From positions 1-32,088 of the forward strand of contig NZ_JAFIWB010000040.1 in NCBI RefSeq assembly GCF_017163705.1: a DNA stretch of 32,088 bases. Reading direction: 5' to 3'. How positions within the stretch are numbered: position 1 is the stretch's first letter; each line of letters starts with the position of its first letter. This DNA is from Xanthomonas bonasiae. GTDB taxonomy: Bacteria > Pseudomonadota > Gammaproteobacteria > Xanthomonadales > Xanthomonadaceae. Positions 24,332-31,755 of this stretch are shown one piece after another. The translations under genes and the position numbers were made by a program. The notes beneath the pieces were generated by a model that saw nothing but the letters and a program-made list of their open reading frames with translations, was not told the origin of the DNA and did not search any database.

Positions 24332-24400
24332 TGTAGGAGCGGCTTCAGCCGCGACAGGAAGTTCCTGGTGAGGCCCGGCCGCGGCTGAAGCCGCTCCCAC
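24332..24400. repeat. REP inverted pair between DUF481 and hemC
   Basis: Arms 24332-24355 and 24377-24400 (TGTAGGAGCGGCTTCAGC head; the right arm ends in the CCCAC variant) pair with a 21-nt loop. It lies between convergent genes, 40 nt past the hemC stop. Confidence 0.92.
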
Positions 24401-24440
24401 GGGTTGGCCGCCTTGCAAACGGGGCGCCTCGCTCGGCCTC

Positions 24441-25364
24441 TCAAGCCGGCAGCGCGGCGTCCAGCAGCTCGCGCGCGCCGGCGCCCAGCAGCGCCGCGGC
24501 GACGGCCTGGCCCAGTGCCTCGGGCTCGTGTGCCGGACGCTGCGCCTCGGCACGCACCAGGCGCCCGTCGGCGACGCCGCCGACCATGCCCTGCAACAGC
24601 AGGTCTTCGCCCTGCCAGTGCGCGAACGCGGCCACCGGTACGTGGCAACTGCCGTGCAGCGCGCGGTTCATCGCCCGCTCGGCCTCCACGCAGCTGCGGG
24701 TGGCGGCATCGTCGAGCGCGGCGAACAGGCCCAGCGCGGCCGCGTCGTCGCCGCGGCATTCCACCGCGATGGCGCCCTGCGCCGGCGCCGGCAGCCAGTC
24801 CGGCGCCTGCAGGCGCTGGGTGATGCGTGCCTCCAGGCCCAGCCGCTGCAGGCCGGCGCAGGCCAGCACGATGCCGTCGTAGCCGCCGTTGTCGAGCTTG
24901 GCCAGGCGCGTGTTGACGTTGCCGCGCAGGTCCAGCAACTGCAGGTCCGGGCGCCGCGCGCGCAGCTGCGCCTGCCGGCGCAACGACGAGGTGCCCACCC
25001 GCGCGCCCAGCGGCAGCGCCTCCAGCGACGCATAGAGATTGGAGATCAGCGCGTCGGCCGGATCGGCGCGGGTCAGGATCGCCGGCAGCGCGAACGGCGG
25101 GTCCAGCTCCATCGGCACGTCCTTCAGCGAATGCACTGCGCAGTCTGCCTCGCCGCGCAGCATCGCCAGCTCCAGCTCCTTCAGGAACAGGCCTTTGCCG
25201 CCGATCGCCGCCAGCGAGCGGTCCAGCACTTCGTCGCCACGGGTGCTCATCGGCACCAGCACCACGTCCAGCTGCGGGTGCGCCTGGCGCAGGCGTTCGG
25301 CGACATGTTCGCTCTGCCACAGGGCGAGCGGACTCTTGCGGGTAGCGATGCGCAGGATCTTCAT
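24441..25364 (-). CDS. hemC: Hydroxymethylbilane synthase (porphobilinogen deaminase)
   Basis: 307 residues. Family motifs: [33 protein letters not shown] with the catalytic Asp82, [24 protein letters not shown] and the dipyrromethane-cofactor Cys240 in [12 protein letters not shown] (commonly GGCxxP). It polymerises four porphobilinogen units into hydroxymethylbilane in the cytoplasmic heme pathway. ATG 25364 begins the conserved first strand; the longer frame from 25451 is not conserved. No clear ribosome site; GATAAT ends 6 nt upstream. algR lies 157 nt upstream on the same strand, as in pseudomonads. No hemD follows in this window: downstream is a REP pair and the convergent DUF481 gene. 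Confidence 0.96.
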   Translation of the reverse strand: MKILRIATRKSPLALWQSEHVAERLRQAHPQLDVVLVPMSTRGDEVLDRSLAAIGGKGLFLKELELAMLRGEADCAVHSLKDVPMELDPPFALPAILTRADPADALISNLYASLEALPLGARVGTSSLRRQAQLRARRPDLQLLDLRGNVNTRLAKLDNGGYDGIVLACAGLQRLGLEARITQRLQAPDWLPAPAQGAIAVECRGDDAAALGLFAALDDAATRSCVEAERAMNRALHGSCHVPVAAFAHWQGEDLLLQGMVGGVADGRLVRAEAQRPAHEPEALGQAVAAALLGAGARELLDAALPA

Positions 25365-25370
25365 CCGCCC

Positions 25371-25376
25371 ATTATC
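25371..25376 (-). promoter_or_regulatory. Candidate -10 box of hemC
   Basis: GATAAT (5 of 6 matches) ends 6 nt before the hemC ATG, predicting a leaderless mRNA and expression independent of algR. Confidence 0.45.
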
Positions 25377-25491
25377 GCGGAAAGCGCCGCCACGGGCCGC
25401 AGGCGCGAAGGCCCACCGCCGCTGCCGATCGCCGCCCGTCCACAGGCGCACGCCCGGTCACCCCAAATCCCAACGCCGCACGGCCACTCAT

Positions 25492-25517
25492 CCCGAATCC
25501 CCAATCCCCAATCCCGG
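25492..25517 (-). repeat. GGGATT-type repeat after algR (locus 5)
   Basis: Single arm, G-rich on the minus strand, with four G-tracts of 3-4 nt separated by ATT or ATTC. It starts 4 nt after the algR stop codon, in the algR-hemC gap. A degenerate unit (CCCCAAATCCC) is at 25461-25471. Confidence 0.88.
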
Positions 25518-25521
25518 CCCC

Positions 25522-26250
25522 TCAAAGATGCCGGATCTCCTGCCGCAGCTGCGCCACGCAGCGCCGGCTCACCTCCAGCGGCTGCTTGGCATGGCGCAGC
25601 ACCGCATGCATCTGGCCCTCGCCGAGGCGCCGCAGCTCGACCAGTTCGTGGCGCGCGACCAGGCAGTTGCGGTGGATGCGCACGAAGCGCTCGGCGAACT
25701 CCTCTTCCAGCGACTTCAGCGACTCCTCGATCAGGTCCTCGCCGCGCGCGTGATGCACCACCACGTACTTTTCCTCGGCCTGCAGATAGTGGATGTCGTC
25801 GACCGGGATCAGCCGCAGGCTGCCGCGCAGGCGCGCGCACAGATGGCTGCGGCGCTGCGCCGACGACACCGCCGCGGCGCTGCCGCGACCGGCCATGAAG
25901 GTGCGCGCGCGCTCCAGCGCCGCCGCCAGCCGCTCGGCGCGCACCGGTTTCATCAGGTAGTCGATCGCCGCGGCCTCGAACGCGGACAGCGCGTGCGCAT
26001 CGTAGGCGGTGCAGAACACCACCGCCGGGCGCGGCTCGAAGCTGGCCAGGTGGCGCGCGGTCTCCAACCCGTCGACGCCGGGCATGGCGATGTCCAGCAG
26101 CACCAGATCCGGACGCAGCTCGGCGCAGGCACGCAGCGTTTCCAGGCCATTGCCGGCCTCGGCCACCACCTCGACGCCGGCATGCTCGGCCAACAGCGCG
26201 CGCAAGCGCTCGCGTGCCAGGGGTTCGTCGTCGGCGATCACCACCTTCAC
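25522..26250 (-). CDS. algR: LytTR-type response regulator (AlgR-like)
   Basis: 242 residues: a receiver domain (1-120) with Asp7 and Asp8, phospho-acceptor Asp53 in LLDIAMPG, Thr81 and Lys101 (YLMKP), followed by a LytTR DNA-binding domain (about 140-242; LIPVDDIHYLQAEEKYVVVH, FVRIHRNCLVARHELVELRR). Length and layout match Pseudomonas AlgR, which controls alginate, type IV pili and other surface traits. The start is GTG 26250, supported by GAGGTGA 6 nt upstream; the frame upstream is not conserved. The neighbourhood algR-hemC is conserved, but the partner kinase gene algZ/fimS is not here: a carboxylesterase gene is upstream instead, 129 nt away. Confidence 0.9.
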   Translation of the reverse strand: MKVVIADDEPLARERLRALLAEHAGVEVVAEAGNGLETLRACAELRPDLVLLDIAMPGVDGLETARHLASFEPRPAVVFCTAYDAHALSAFEAAAIDYLMKPVRAERLAAALERARTFMAGRGSAAAVSSAQRRSHLCARLRGSLRLIPVDDIHYLQAEEKYVVVHHARGEDLIEESLKSLEEEFAERFVRIHRNCLVARHELVELRRLGEGQMHAVLRHAKQPLEVSRRCVAQLRQEIRHL

Positions 26251-26379
26251 GTACGTCACCTCAGTGGGCTGGAGCGCGGTCTCGCCGCATAGTAGCCCCG
26301 CTGCCGGCGGGCCGTCATCCGCGCCGCAGCGACTGTGGCCTCGGCTCCGGCGCACGCGGCACGGCGCCGCCGCCGCGCC

Positions 26380-27045
26380 TCAGCCGGCGGCGAAGCGCGC
26401 GCTCATCCAGTCCTGCAGATCGGCGATCTCTTCGGCGCAGACCTGGTGCGCCATCGGATAGCGCTGCCACTGCACCGGCATGCCCAGCGCCTGCAGCGCC
26501 TGCGCGGTCTGCTCGGCATAGGGCTGCGGGATCACCGGGTCGCCCTGGCCGTGGGCCATGAACAGCGGCTGCGACAGCGCCGCCGGCGCATGCCAGCGGG
26601 CCACGTCGGCCACCTCCGGCAGGTAGGTGGACAGCGCGATCAGCCCGGCCAGCGGCCGTTCGCGGCGCAGCCCCGTCGCCAGCGTGATTGCCCCGCCCTG
26701 CGAGAAACCGGCCAGCAGCAGGCGCTCGGCGGGCACGCCGCGCGCGTGTTCGCGCGCGATCAGTTCCTCGACCTGCGCGACCGATGCGGCAACGCCGGCG
26801 CTGTCGGCGCGATTGGAGAAATCGGGACTGACGATGTCGTACCAGGCGCGCATGCGCACGCCGTTGTTGATCGTCACCGCGCGCACCGGCGCATGCGGAA
26901 ACACGAAGCGCAACGCCGGCCAGCCCGGCCGCAGCAGCTCCGGCACAAGCGGCGCGAAGTCGTGGCCGTCGGCGCCGAGTCCGTGCAGCCACAGGACGGT
27001 CCACGCCGGCGAAGCGGCGGTTTCGTGTTCCACTGTTTCCAGCAT
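26380..27045 (-). CDS. Carboxylesterase / phospholipase (EstB-type alpha/beta hydrolase)
   Basis: 221 residues, no signal peptide. The family motifs are LWLHGLGADGHDFAPLVPEL (oxyanion region), FVFPHAPVRAVTINNGVRM, WYDI, the nucleophile Ser115 in GFSQGG, Asp169 in HGQGDPVIP, and His200 in YPMAHQV. These match the Pseudomonas carboxylesterase II / acyl-protein thioesterase family, acting on short-chain esters in the cytoplasm; natural substrate unknown. ATG 27045 (MLETVEHE) was chosen; two ATGs further upstream (27060 and 27075) are alternatives. A CATAAT hexamer at 27072-27077 would start transcription close to these codons. opgH ends 55 nt upstream on the same strand. Confidence 0.92.
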   Translation of the reverse strand: MLETVEHETAASPAWTVLWLHGLGADGHDFAPLVPELLRPGWPALRFVFPHAPVRAVTINNGVRMRAWYDIVSPDFSNRADSAGVAASVAQVEELIAREHARGVPAERLLLAGFSQGGAITLATGLRRERPLAGLIALSTYLPEVADVARWHAPAALSQPLFMAHGQGDPVIPQPYAEQTAQALQALGMPVQWQRYPMAHQVCAEEIADLQDWMSARFAAG

Positions 27046-27100
27046 GCGTGCGGTCCCCATCGAGATGGGGCGCATTATGCCTGCCGCGTCTGCCGCCGGG

Positions 27101-29032
27101 TCAGCCGGCGGCGCGGCGCGCGGCGGCGGCGCGGCGCAATTCGCCCGCGCGCAGCAGCACCGCCGGCGGTTTCTGCTCTTCGGGAATGGCCAGGATGCGC
27201 AGCTGGCGCAGCCACAACCCGGCCGCGCGCGAGGAACTCACCGCCACCACCGGAATCGCCAGCGCCATGCCGATCACCACCGGCGCCATCCACGCCGCCA
27301 GCGACGGCGACACCACATAGGCCATCCCGCCCATCAGCAGCCCGAACGCGCTGAGCCCGCCATAGCTGCGCGCCAACGCCAGCCACGACAGGCGGCCGTC
27401 GTCGCGCTGCTGCGCGTCCCAGCCCGAATCCTTGCCGGCCAGCACCTCGGCCACGCCGCGCGACTGCACGTACATCACCACCGGCGCCATCAGCGCCGCC
27501 AGCACGGTTTCCAGCAGCATGCTCAGCAGCGCGCGCAGCGCACCGCCGCAGCCGCGCCGCTCCTCGGGTTTCAGCAGCATCGCGAAGTAGCCCAGCACCT
27601 TCGGCGCCAGCAGCACGAACATGGTCACCGCGAACACCCAGAACACCCGGGTCGAGTCCTGCTGGTGCCAGTAGCGCGCCGGCGAGAACGGCGACACCAC
27701 CGTGGCGACCAGGTCGATGCCATTGCTCTGCAGCGGGATCGCGATGCCGATCAGCATCAGCAGGCCCCACATCGGCGCGGTGAAGTAATGGCCGATGCCG
27801 ATCATCATGTGCATGCGGCTGATCCAGTGCAGGCCGCGCGCGAAGACCACCTTGGAGTGCTGCAGGTTGCCCTGGCACCAGCGGCGGTCGCGCACCAGCA
27901 GGTCGGTCAGCGTCGGCGGGCCCTCCTCGTAGCTGCCCTGCAGGTACGGCACCATGTGCGTGGCCCAGCCGCCGCGGCGCATCAGCGCGGCCTCGACGAA
28001 ATCGTGGCTGAGCACGTGGCCGCCGAACGGCTTGCGCCCGGGCAACGCCGGCAGGCCGGCCTGTTCGGCGAAGGCCTGGGTGCGCATCACCGCGTTGTGG
28101 CCCCAGTAGTTGCTCTCCGAACCGTGCCACCAGGCCACGCCGTAGGCGATCACCGGGCCGTAGACGCGGCCGCCGAACTGCTGCATGCGCGCGAACAGGC
28201 TGTTGCCGTTGACCACTTCCGGCAGGGTCTGGATCAGGCCCACGTCGGGATTGTTTTCCATGCCCGCGACCAGGCGCACGATGGTCTCGCCGGTCATCAG
28301 GCTGTCCGCGTCCAGGATCAGCATCTGCGGATAGGCGCCGCCGAAACGGCGCACCCAGTCGGCGATGTTGCCGGCCTTGCGCTCGGCGTTGTCGGCACGG
28401 CGCCGGTAGTAGATGCGGCCCTGGCCGCCGGTGCGTTCGACCAGTTCGGCGTAGACCTGCTCTTCCTCGGCACCGACCGCGGCGCGCGTGGTATCGCTGA
28501 GGATGAAGAAATCGAAGTGCTCGATCTGGCCGGTGGCCTCGACCGATTCGTAGATCGCCTGCAGTCCGGCCATCAGCCGGTGCGGATCCTCGTTGTAGGT
28601 GGGCATCAGCAAGGCGGTGCGGCTGCGCACCAGCGGCAGCGGCGCGTCCGGATCGATGCCGAGCTTGCGCCCGCCGCCGAACACCAGGGTCACGAATCCG
28701 GCCAGCGCACTGACGAACGAAAACGCGATCCATGCGAACAGGGGAATGAACAGCGCCATCAGGCAGGCTTCGAGCACGCTGACCCCGCCGATCAGCAGCA
28801 CCTTGCCGATCAGCACGCTGGCGTAGGCGGTCATCAGCGCGGTACTGCCGAACACGTACAGCCGCCGCCAGAACATGCCGGGCGGGGTGCTGGGCAGGCG
28901 CGTGTTGCGCAGTTTGCCCTGGCGCAGCGATTGCACCGGCATCGGCAACGGCGCCTCGGGCGGCAGCACCGCATGGCCGGCATCGAGCACAACGGAATCG
29001 GGCAGGGTCGGTGTGGGGGCGACCATGCTCAT
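27101..29032 (-). CDS. opgH: Glucans biosynthesis glucosyltransferase H (osmoregulated periplasmic glucan synthase)
   Basis: 643 residues, inner membrane. After an N-terminal cytoplasmic stretch come two membrane segments (about 58-82 and 86-118), then the GT2 catalytic loop: MPTYNEDP (143-150), Asp180, DAD (241-243), SHDF with Asp344, and RDRRWCQGN (381-389, the QxxRW equivalent), followed by about five membrane helices up to residue 615 and a basic tail. It polymerises glucose from UDP-glucose into periplasmic glucans; in Xanthomonas these are cyclic. ATG 29032 gives the expected N-terminus; ATG 29026 and GTG 29086 are alternatives. No opgG is adjacent: 640 nt upstream hold no recognisable gene. 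An 8-bp stem (27092-27112) spans the stop codon. A coupled upstream frame is described separately. Confidence 0.95.
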   Translation of the reverse strand: MSMVAPTPTLPDSVVLDAGHAVLPPEAPLPMPVQSLRQGKLRNTRLPSTPPGMFWRRLYVFGSTALMTAYASVLIGKVLLIGGVSVLEACLMALFIPLFAWIAFSFVSALAGFVTLVFGGGRKLGIDPDAPLPLVRSRTALLMPTYNEDPHRLMAGLQAIYESVEATGQIEHFDFFILSDTTRAAVGAEEEQVYAELVERTGGQGRIYYRRRADNAERKAGNIADWVRRFGGAYPQMLILDADSLMTGETIVRLVAGMENNPDVGLIQTLPEVVNGNSLFARMQQFGGRVYGPVIAYGVAWWHGSESNYWGHNAVMRTQAFAEQAGLPALPGRKPFGGHVLSHDFVEAALMRRGGWATHMVPYLQGSYEEGPPTLTDLLVRDRRWCQGNLQHSKVVFARGLHWISRMHMMIGIGHYFTAPMWGLLMLIGIAIPLQSNGIDLVATVVSPFSPARYWHQQDSTRVFWVFAVTMFVLLAPKVLGYFAMLLKPEERRGCGGALRALLSMLLETVLAALMAPVVMYVQSRGVAEVLAGKDSGWDAQQRDDGRLSWLALARSYGGLSAFGLLMGGMAYVVSPSLAAWMAPVVIGMALAIPVVAVSSSRAAGLWLRQLRILAIPEEQKPPAVLLRAGELRRAAAARRAAG

Positions 29033-29154
29033 GCGTTCCGCCAGCCTCGTCGGACAGCGCAGCGACGCGACCTGGGAATTCCGCACGGGCGCGCCACCGC
29101 GCGCGCTGGCGCCGTAATCGGCACCGTTCTGCTGTCATTGCCACTCGTACCCAC
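29029..29154 (-). other. Possible 41-codon leader ORF overlapping the opgH start
   Basis: A GTG at 29154 is preceded by AGGAGAG (29164-29158) with 5 nt from AGGAG to the start, the strongest ribosome site in the region. The frame runs 41 codons and its TGA overlaps the opgH ATG as ATGA, the coupling geometry seen elsewhere in the window. The product would be basic (many Arg) without known family. Third-position GC is about two thirds, lower than real genes here, so it may be a regulatory leader or chance. opgH itself has only a weak ribosome site. Confidence 0.35.
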
Positions 29155-29175
29155 GTTCTCTCCTGTCGGGCGGGC

Positions 29176-29221
29176 AAAATACGGCCGCCACTGTAAACCC
29201 TAAATAGTAAGCTTTCGCGAA
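29176..29221 (-). promoter_or_regulatory. AT-rich putative promoter patch upstream of opgH
   Basis: An AT-rich patch in a GC-rich gap, with TATTTT (29181-29176) and TACTAT (29209-29204) as possible -10 hexamers on the minus strand and the palindrome TTCGCGAA at 29214-29221. A start from TATTTT would leave a short leader directly before the AGGAGAG site of the leader ORF. No -35 is convincing. Confidence 0.35.
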
Positions 29222-29673
29222 GATGGCCGAGCGCGCGCCACGCCGCCGCCAGCAGGTCCGTTCAGCCATTCGCCAGCGCCAAGCGGCGTTTCGTTGCACG
29301 CGCAGAAGCGTGCGGCGGGCAGGCCATGCGGTTCGAAACGCGGCGGATCGGAACCGCGATTCGCCTAGGACAGCGGAGAGATGCGCGCTCCAGCAAGCGC
29401 CTCGTGCAAAGGTCGCGTTACCTCACCGTCGCAGCCGCCAGGCCTGCCGTGCCGGCGCGCGACCGCGCTGAAGGACCGCGCGACGCCCGACGCAATCGTT
29501 GCGCGGCAACGCCGGTGCCGGGTTCGACTCGGTGCTGCCGCAGGCGGCCGAATGCATCGGGCGCCGCTGCTGGCGCGGTTTGCACGCGTCGCGCCAGCAG
29601 CGCGGTGCGCCGGCTATACCGCGCGCAAGCGGTCAGGCGGAGCGAACTGCTGCCGACACGCCAAGCCTCTGGC
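29222..29673. other. 452-nt interval without recognisable gene
   Basis: Between the opgH promoter patch and the histidine-kinase stop. Open frames here are short and Arg-rich on both strands, with no family resemblance or ribosome sites. The only structure noted is the inverted repeat at 29565-29602. A small RNA cannot be excluded. Confidence 0.6.
29565..29602 (-). terminator. Inverted repeat 3' of the histidine kinase gene
   Basis: A perfect 13-bp stem (CGCTGCTGGCGCG and its complement) with a 12-nt loop, 71 nt past the kinase stop. There is no U-tract, so termination is only one possibility. Confidence 0.35.
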
Positions 29674-30999
29674 TCAGGCCGGCGAGGGCAATGCCGCGCT
29701 GTCGCCGCCCTCGCCCGGCGGCGCTTCGGCGACATAGGGGAACGCCAGGGTGATGGTGGTGCCGCGCCCCAGTTCGGAGTCCACGTCGACGAAGCCGCCG
29801 GCCTGGCGCACCAGGCCGTAGACCTGGGCCAGGCCCAGGCCGGTGCCCTTGCCCTCGGGCTTGGTGGTGAAATAGGCCTCGAACAGCCGCGACTTGGTGT
29901 CCTCGGACATGCCCTCGCCCTGGTCGCTGACCGACAGGGTCACGTAGCGGCCCGGCTGGCGCATCGCCGCAGCCTGACCCGGCGGCACCTGCAGGTTGCC
30001 GCAGCGGATCGATACCACGTCGCCGGATTGGCAGGCGTCGCGTGCGTTCAAGGCCAGGTTCAGCACCGCCTGCTCGACCGAGCTGCGGTCGGCATAGGTG
30101 GTGGCGCCGCCGGCCAGGCTGGTCAGTTGCAACTTCATCTCGCCGCCCAACGCCTGCGCCAGCAGCGGCTGCATGTGCGCGACCACCTCGCACAGATCCA
30201 GCCACTGCGGCTTGACCGGGTGCGCACGGGCGAAGCCGAGCAGGCGCCGGGTCATCCGCGCGCCGTGTTGCAGCGCCTCGCCGGCGATGCCGAGCAGTTT
30301 GCGCTGGTCCGGCTGCAGGCGCTGCGGATGCTCGGCGACCATGCTCACCGAGGTCATCGCGGTCTGCAACATGTTGTTGAAGTCGTGGACGATGCCGGCG
30401 AGCATCTGCCCGATCGCCTCGCCTTTCTGCGCCTGGGTCATGGCCCGCTCGGCGACGCGCTGCGCGGCCAGGGCGATGTCCAGCTGCCCGCGCAGCTCGA
30501 TGTGCTCGGCCTGCAACTGCTGCCCCAGCGTCTCGCTGACGCGCTGCACCGGCACGCCGGCGCCGGTCTGCGGCAGGTCGCCCAGGGTGCGCAGGGCCTC
30601 CTCGATCTGGCGGTGCTGGGTGACGTCGCGGCTGATCACCAGCACGCTTTCCACTTCGGCGTCGACGTTGGTCAGCGGGCTGGCCTGCACGTGCCACCAG
30701 CGTGGCCGGCCGTCGAAGGTTTCGCGCTGCGCCCAGAATTCGTATTGCTCGTTGCGCAAGGCGGCGGCGAACGCCGCTTCCGCGAGCGGCCGCATCTCCT
30801 CCGGCCACAGATCCTGCCACGCGCGGCCGACGACGTGCTTGGGCTCGGCCGCGCCGAGCAGGCGCAGGCCGCGCGTGTTGATCGATCGCACGACACCGTC
30901 GCGGCCGATCTCCTTGATGCAGTCGTGCGAGAGTTCGACGATCTGTCGATAGCGGGCGTGAGTGGACAAGCGGGGTCTCGCGATGAGTGGGTTCAGCAT
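29674..30999 (-). CDS. Cytoplasmic PAS-domain sensor histidine kinase
   Basis: 441 residues without membrane segments. A PAS domain (about 15-130: YRQIVELSHDCIKEIGRDG, RWWHVQASPL, ISRDVTQHRQIEEAL with the PAC end) is followed by a helical linker and the dimerisation domain with the phospho-acceptor His205 in IVHDFNNML, then the ATPase domain: N-box VLNLALNARDA (Asn318), G1 DQGEGM (359-364), F-box LFEAYFTTK, G2 GKGTGLGL (383-390). The HDFNN form of the H-box is typical of the HPK4-like kinases. The signal is unknown but must be sensed inside the cell. ATG 30999 has GGTGA 7 nt upstream. A single-domain response regulator is transcribed divergently 82 nt away and is the likely partner. Confidence 0.92.
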   Translation of the reverse strand: MLNPLIARPRLSTHARYRQIVELSHDCIKEIGRDGVVRSINTRGLRLLGAAEPKHVVGRAWQDLWPEEMRPLAEAAFAAALRNEQYEFWAQRETFDGRPRWWHVQASPLTNVDAEVESVLVISRDVTQHRQIEEALRTLGDLPQTGAGVPVQRVSETLGQQLQAEHIELRGQLDIALAAQRVAERAMTQAQKGEAIGQMLAGIVHDFNNMLQTAMTSVSMVAEHPQRLQPDQRKLLGIAGEALQHGARMTRRLLGFARAHPVKPQWLDLCEVVAHMQPLLAQALGGEMKLQLTSLAGGATTYADRSSVEQAVLNLALNARDACQSGDVVSIRCGNLQVPPGQAAAMRQPGRYVTLSVSDQGEGMSEDTKSRLFEAYFTTKPEGKGTGLGLAQVYGLVRQAGGFVDVDSELGRGTTITLAFPYVAEAPPGEGGDSAALPSPA

Positions 31000-31025
31000 A
31001 TCGGCATCACCGCAGCGTCACCAGC

Positions 31026-31048
31026 GCTTCACCGCCGAATCGTGAAGC
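31026..31048. promoter_or_regulatory. Inverted repeat in the kinase/regulator divergent gap
   Basis: GCTTCAC and GTGAAGC separated by 9 nt, almost in the middle of the 82-nt gap between the divergent kinase and response-regulator genes. The spacing of the half-sites (16 nt centre to centre) would suit a dimeric DNA-binding protein. No regulator is assigned. Confidence 0.35.
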
Positions 31049-31081
31049 TGCCAGTATTGAAAACGCGGCGGTATCAGCATT

Positions 31082-31456
31082 ATGCGTGGCACTTGCGCCC
31101 TCACCACCATTCTTTTGGTTGAGGATGACCAGACGATTCGCGAACTGGCTCGGATGATGCTCGATGCCGACGGCTATCGGGTCCTGTCCGCCGGCACCGC
31201 CCACGAGGCGCTCGCCATGCTCGAACAGGATCCCGATGTGGACCTGATCTTCAGCGACGTGCAGATGCCCGGCGGCGATGGCATGACCATGGTGCGCGAA
31301 CTGCGCCGGCGTGCGGTCACGATTCCGGCCCTGCTCACCTCCGGCATGAAACATCCCGACACCGCGGCGCTGCCGACGCATACCGGCTTTCTGCCCAAAC
31401 CCTACAGCCATGCCGGCTTGCTGGCGGCGCTGCAGCGCCTGCAGCCGGCGCACTGA
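31082..31456 (+). CDS. Single-domain (CheY-like) response regulator
   Basis: 124 residues, receiver domain only. Acidic pocket Asp15 and Asp16 (LLVEDDQTIR), phospho-acceptor Asp59 (IFSDVQMPGGDG), Thr86 (ALLTSGM) and Lys106 (FLPKPYS) are all present. With no output domain it would act by protein contact or as a phosphorelay member. Divergent orientation to the PAS kinase suggests they form a pair. Start ATG 31082 has no ribosome site; the N-terminal residues MRGTCALT precede the usual first strand TILLVEDD, so they may be few residues too many. The downstream gene converges with a 53-nt gap. Confidence 0.9.
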   Translation: MRGTCALTTILLVEDDQTIRELARMMLDADGYRVLSAGTAHEALAMLEQDPDVDLIFSDVQMPGGDGMTMVRELRRRAVTIPALLTSGMKHPDTAALPTHTGFLPKPYSHAGLLAALQRLQPAH

Positions 31457-31480
31457 CGCAGGGCCGATGCACGGCCTGCG
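31457..31480. terminator. Hairpin between convergent genes after the response regulator
   Basis: CGCAGGGCCG and CGGCCTGCG pair with one bulged G around a 5-nt loop, starting directly after the response-regulator stop codon and 29 nt from the stop of the opposing small gene. It could serve both directions; no U-tract. Confidence 0.4.
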
Positions 31481-31509
31481 CCCGAGGCCCGCGGACAGCA
31501 CGCCGCGGC

Positions 31510-31755
31510 TCAGCCGAACACCAATTTCCCATACTGCGCCGAACGGATCGCCGCCAGACGTTCGGCGACGAAGTGCTCCCCGGCGCGAACATCGCCGAAA
31601 TACACGCCATCGAACGCATGCCGGCTCAATACCGCACCCTTCGCGTCCGAGATGCGGATCTGCGGCAGCAGCACGCCGTCCGGCGCCGCGGCGAGGACGG
31701 CATCCAATACGAAGCCGTCCAGCTCGCGTCGCATCCTTGGGTCCGATGGGTTCAT
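31510..31755 (-). CDS. Small cytoplasmic protein of unknown function
   Basis: 81 residues from ATG 31755: MNPSDPRMRRELDGFVLDAV, then LAAAPDGVLLPQIRISDAKG, HAFDGVYFGDVRAGEHFVAE and RLAAIRSAQYGKLVFG. No signal peptide or membrane segment; I do not recognise the family. The frame is open up to ATG 31857 (115 residues), but the extra 34 codons have clearly lower third-position GC and low-complexity sequence, so the shorter form is preferred. Neither start has a ribosome site. From 31858 to the window end nothing is recognised. Confidence 0.6.
   Translation of the reverse strand: MNPSDPRMRRELDGFVLDAVLAAAPDGVLLPQIRISDAKGAVLSRHAFDGVYFGDVRAGEHFVAERLAAIRSAQYGKLVFG

Noticed and set aside
29223-29471. 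82-codon plus-strand frame in the opgH-kinase gap
   Set aside because: Arg/Ala-rich, no ribosome site, no recognisable family and non-coding base pattern.
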